IMG/VR virus record: IMGVR_UViG_3300017708_003153
Location: 1-25,887 of that record
Length of the DNA: 25,887 bases
Source: a virus
Direction: 5' to 3' (one strand)
The first letter of the stretch is position 1. Each line of letters starts with the position of its first letter. The translations under genes were made by a program, and so were the position numbers. The notes under the pieces are model-generated. The model was not told where the DNA came from, made no database searches, and saw nothing but the letters and a program-made list of their open reading frames with translations. Of this stretch, positions 24,430 through 25,887 are shown piece by piece.

Positions 24430-25158
24430 ATGACACAAGACAATAAACCAACAGAATCTAAAAAAGAAGAGAATAACAAGCCTCAGGATAACACAGGTGT
24501 TATGATGACAGGGCATATAAAGATTTCAGACCCAGAGACCGGCGAAGTTATCGTAGACAAGAGAAATGCAATACACTACGAGAACATGTCTCAGGCACTT
24601 GCTAATTCTTTAGCAAACAAGACAACAGGTTTCATACATGAGATTGCACTAGGCAACGGTGGTACAAGTGTTGATCCAACAGGTATAATAACTTACCTCA
24701 CGCCAAATTCAACAGGAACAAACGCTACGTTGTACAACCAAACTTATTATAAAGTTATTGATGACAATTCTGCAACAAACAAAGACACCACAAGAAACAA
24801 GATGGAAGTGAGACACACAGCAGGTAACAAATACACTGATATAGTTGTGACCTGTACACTGGACTATGGCGAACCAACAGGACAGGCGGCTTTCGATAAC
24901 ACAACAGATTTCAACGGTGACTATGTGTTTGATGAACTAGGATTAAAAAGTTGGGAAGGAACAGAGAACGGAGCAACCAACAAGTTGTTGACACACGTAA
25001 TTTTTCACCCAGTACAGAAGTCATTGAACAGACTTATACAGATTGATTACACATTGAGAATACAGAGTTTAACAACTTTCGCCGAAACACGTTCAACAGC
25101 ACAGTCAACGTCGAACACAGATAGTGGAACAACATCAGGGGGTAACACAGGATACTAA
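24430..25158 (+). CDS. Virion structural protein conserved in marine T4-like phages, function not assigned
   Basis: The 242-aa protein has a charged, Asn/Lys/Glu-rich N-terminus (1-23), then a globular part with phrases I recall from uncharacterised structural proteins next to the baseplate genes of cyanophages: NAIHYENMSQALANSLANKT, CTLDYGEPTGQAAFD and LLTHVIFHPVQKSLNRLIQI. No enzymatic motif is visible. Position after the gp7-like gene suggests a peripheral wedge or fibre-attachment role, perhaps filling the place of T4 gp8 or gp9, but I cannot show this. Residues 218-242 form a Ser/Thr/Gly tail ending GY, like the end of gp6. The ATG at 24430 has no Shine-Dalgarno. A second possible start, ATGATG at 24501, has AGGT a few bases upstream and would remove only the charged leader. 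Confidence 0.8.
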   Translation: MTQDNKPTESKKEENNKPQDNTGVMMTGHIKISDPETGEVIVDKRNAIHYENMSQALANSLANKTTGFIHEIALGNGGTSVDPTGIITYLTPNSTGTNATLYNQTYYKVIDDNSATNKDTTRNKMEVRHTAGNKYTDIVVTCTLDYGEPTGQAAFDNTTDFNGDYVFDELGLKSWEGTENGATNKLLTHVIFHPVQKSLNRLIQIDYTLRIQSLTTFAETRSTAQSTSNTDSGTTSGGNTGY

Positions 25159-25163
25159 TGGCA
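25148..25163 (+). promoter_or_regulatory. Overlapping stop/Shine-Dalgarno/start junction, copy 2
   Basis: The same 16 bases as at 11556-11571 (CAGGATACTAATGGCA) end the structural protein with Gly-Tyr-stop and start the fibre-like gene at 25158. Confidence 0.8.
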
Positions 25164-25887
25164 TACACTGTAAACAAAACAAGTAGTGGTTCATACACCG
25201 TACAGGATGGTGTTGTCAACACACAGACAGATCTTTCTTTCATAGGTAAAGGATACGCAGGATATGGAGAAACGATAGCAGAGAACTTCCTACATCTATT
25301 AGAAAATTTTTCAAATACTTCAGCACCAACAAAACCGATACAAGGTCAACTTTGGTATGACAGCACTAATTCTCTATTGAAAGTGTATTCAGGGTCGGCG
25401 TTTGTGCCTGCAGGCGGAAATGTACCGTACCAGACTAGTGCACCGAGCACTTTATCACAAGGTGATCTTTGGATAAACTCAGATACAGATCAAATTTATT
25501 TTTACAACGGATCAACTAGTGTCCTTGTAGGACCACCTGCTTCAACTGGAACCAATAACGGTTTTATTTTTGAAACAATACTAGACAGTGCAGATGCAAG
25601 TCAGAACATCACAAAATGGTACAATGATGGCAATCTTATTGCTATTGTTTCTGAAGACGAATTCACACCAAAACTTGCAATCAGCGGATTTGCAACAATT
25701 AAAAAAGGTATTACACTTACAACAGCGATAGCAGATACAAAATTTCAAGGCACTGCCACTAACGCTGATCAATTAGGAAATGTGGCCGCGGCCAATTATC
25801 TTAGATCAAATATCAATGACACCACATCGGGTACAATCAGTATTGCAAACGATGGCGGACTTGTAGTTGGTGCTGACAGTGATTTCA
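25158..25887 (+). CDS. Tail-fibre-like structural protein, partial (3' end beyond window)
   Basis: Translated from the ATG at 25158, 243 codons are open to the right edge. The N-terminal part contains FIGKGYAGYGETIAENFLHL followed by LENFSN, then two related strand-turn units: GQLWYDSTNSLLKVYSG and GDLWINSDTDQIYFYNG. These phrases are typical of the fibre or fibre-attachment proteins after the baseplate genes in marine T4-like phages. Further on, a segment GTATNADQLGNVAAANYLRS followed by a T..GTISI..DGGLVVG phrase resembles the NAD.L.G...A..YLR repeats of long tail fibres. It is therefore probably a receptor-binding or peripheral fibre protein. Translation is coupled to the upstream gene by the TAATG overlap. 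The C-terminal end, where a host-recognition domain would sit, is not in the window. Confidence 0.78.
   Translation, partial: MAYTVNKTSSGSYTVQDGVVNTQTDLSFIGKGYAGYGETIAENFLHLLENFSNTSAPTKPIQGQLWYDSTNSLLKVYSGSAFVPAGGNVPYQTSAPSTLSQGDLWINSDTDQIYFYNGSTSVLVGPPASTGTNNGFIFETILDSADASQNITKWYNDGNLIAIVSEDEFTPKLAISGFATIKKGITLTTAIADTKFQGTATNADQLGNVAAANYLRSNINDTTSGTISIANDGGLVVGADSDF

Noticed and set aside
21000-25887. Diversity-generating retroelement target region at the C-termini of the giant or fibre-like proteins
   Set aside because: No reverse transcriptase, template repeat or paired variable repeat is present in the window.
1-25887. tRNA genes, CRISPR arrays, insertion sequences and rho-independent terminators
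   Set aside because: Nothing with the needed structure was seen by eye; intergenic space is under 200 bp in total.

Overview
The window is a late structural block from a T4-like contractile-tailed phage (myovirus), most like the marine T4-like phages of cyanobacteria and SAR11-type bacteria. I base this on recalled family motifs and gene order, not on a database search. The evidence is a gp47-like nuclease next to a gp55-like late sigma factor, then a run of baseplate genes in marine T4-like order. T4-type late promoter elements (NATAAATA) lie in front of three of the genes. No host genes, tRNAs, insertion sequences or CRISPR arrays are visible. Coding density is near complete; the longest non-coding stretch is 140 bp. 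Codon use favours ATA for Ile and AGG/AGA for Arg. I cannot name the host.

Layout. (1) 1-1613, minus strand: a gp47-like (SbcD/Mre11-type) recombination nuclease subunit, cut by the window's left edge, preceded by a gp55-like late sigma factor; the two are 4 bp apart. (2) 1614-1753: a divergent intergenic region with a perfect TATAAATA late promoter facing right. (3) 1754-8041, plus strand: gp48-like tube cap, gp53 wedge, a 729-aa probable hub protein, a gp5-like hub/needle protein without a visible lysozyme but ending in an S74 chaperone domain, and gp25 wedge. (4) 8084-24420: an enlarged gp6 wedge (1160 aa) and a 4284-aa giant protein that fills half the window. The giant carries gp7-like wedge segments plus a cupredoxin-like domain, a seven-blade FG-GAP-type propeller, CBM-like modules and a C-terminal string of beta-sandwich modules. 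(5) 24430-25887: a conserved virion structural protein and the start of a tail-fibre-like protein cut by the right edge.

How it works together. The sigma factor made from the left arm should direct host RNA polymerase to the TATAAATA-type promoters that drive the right arm. The right arm then makes the baseplate: hub and needle in the centre, wedges around it, and large adhesive or decorated parts at the periphery. Five of the plus-strand gene junctions are TAATGGC stop/start overlaps with a Shine-Dalgarno sequence inside the upstream gene, which points to coupled translation. The two genes that instead follow a NATAAATA element very closely (8084 and 24430) have no visible Shine-Dalgarno sequence.

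The most notable items are the cupredoxin-like copper-site motif and the seven FG-GAP-like blades inside the giant wedge protein, the DGST tetrapeptide scattered at least 15 times through it, the S74 autoprocessing domain on the needle protein, and the enlarged sigma factor that lacks a T4-like clamp-binding tail.
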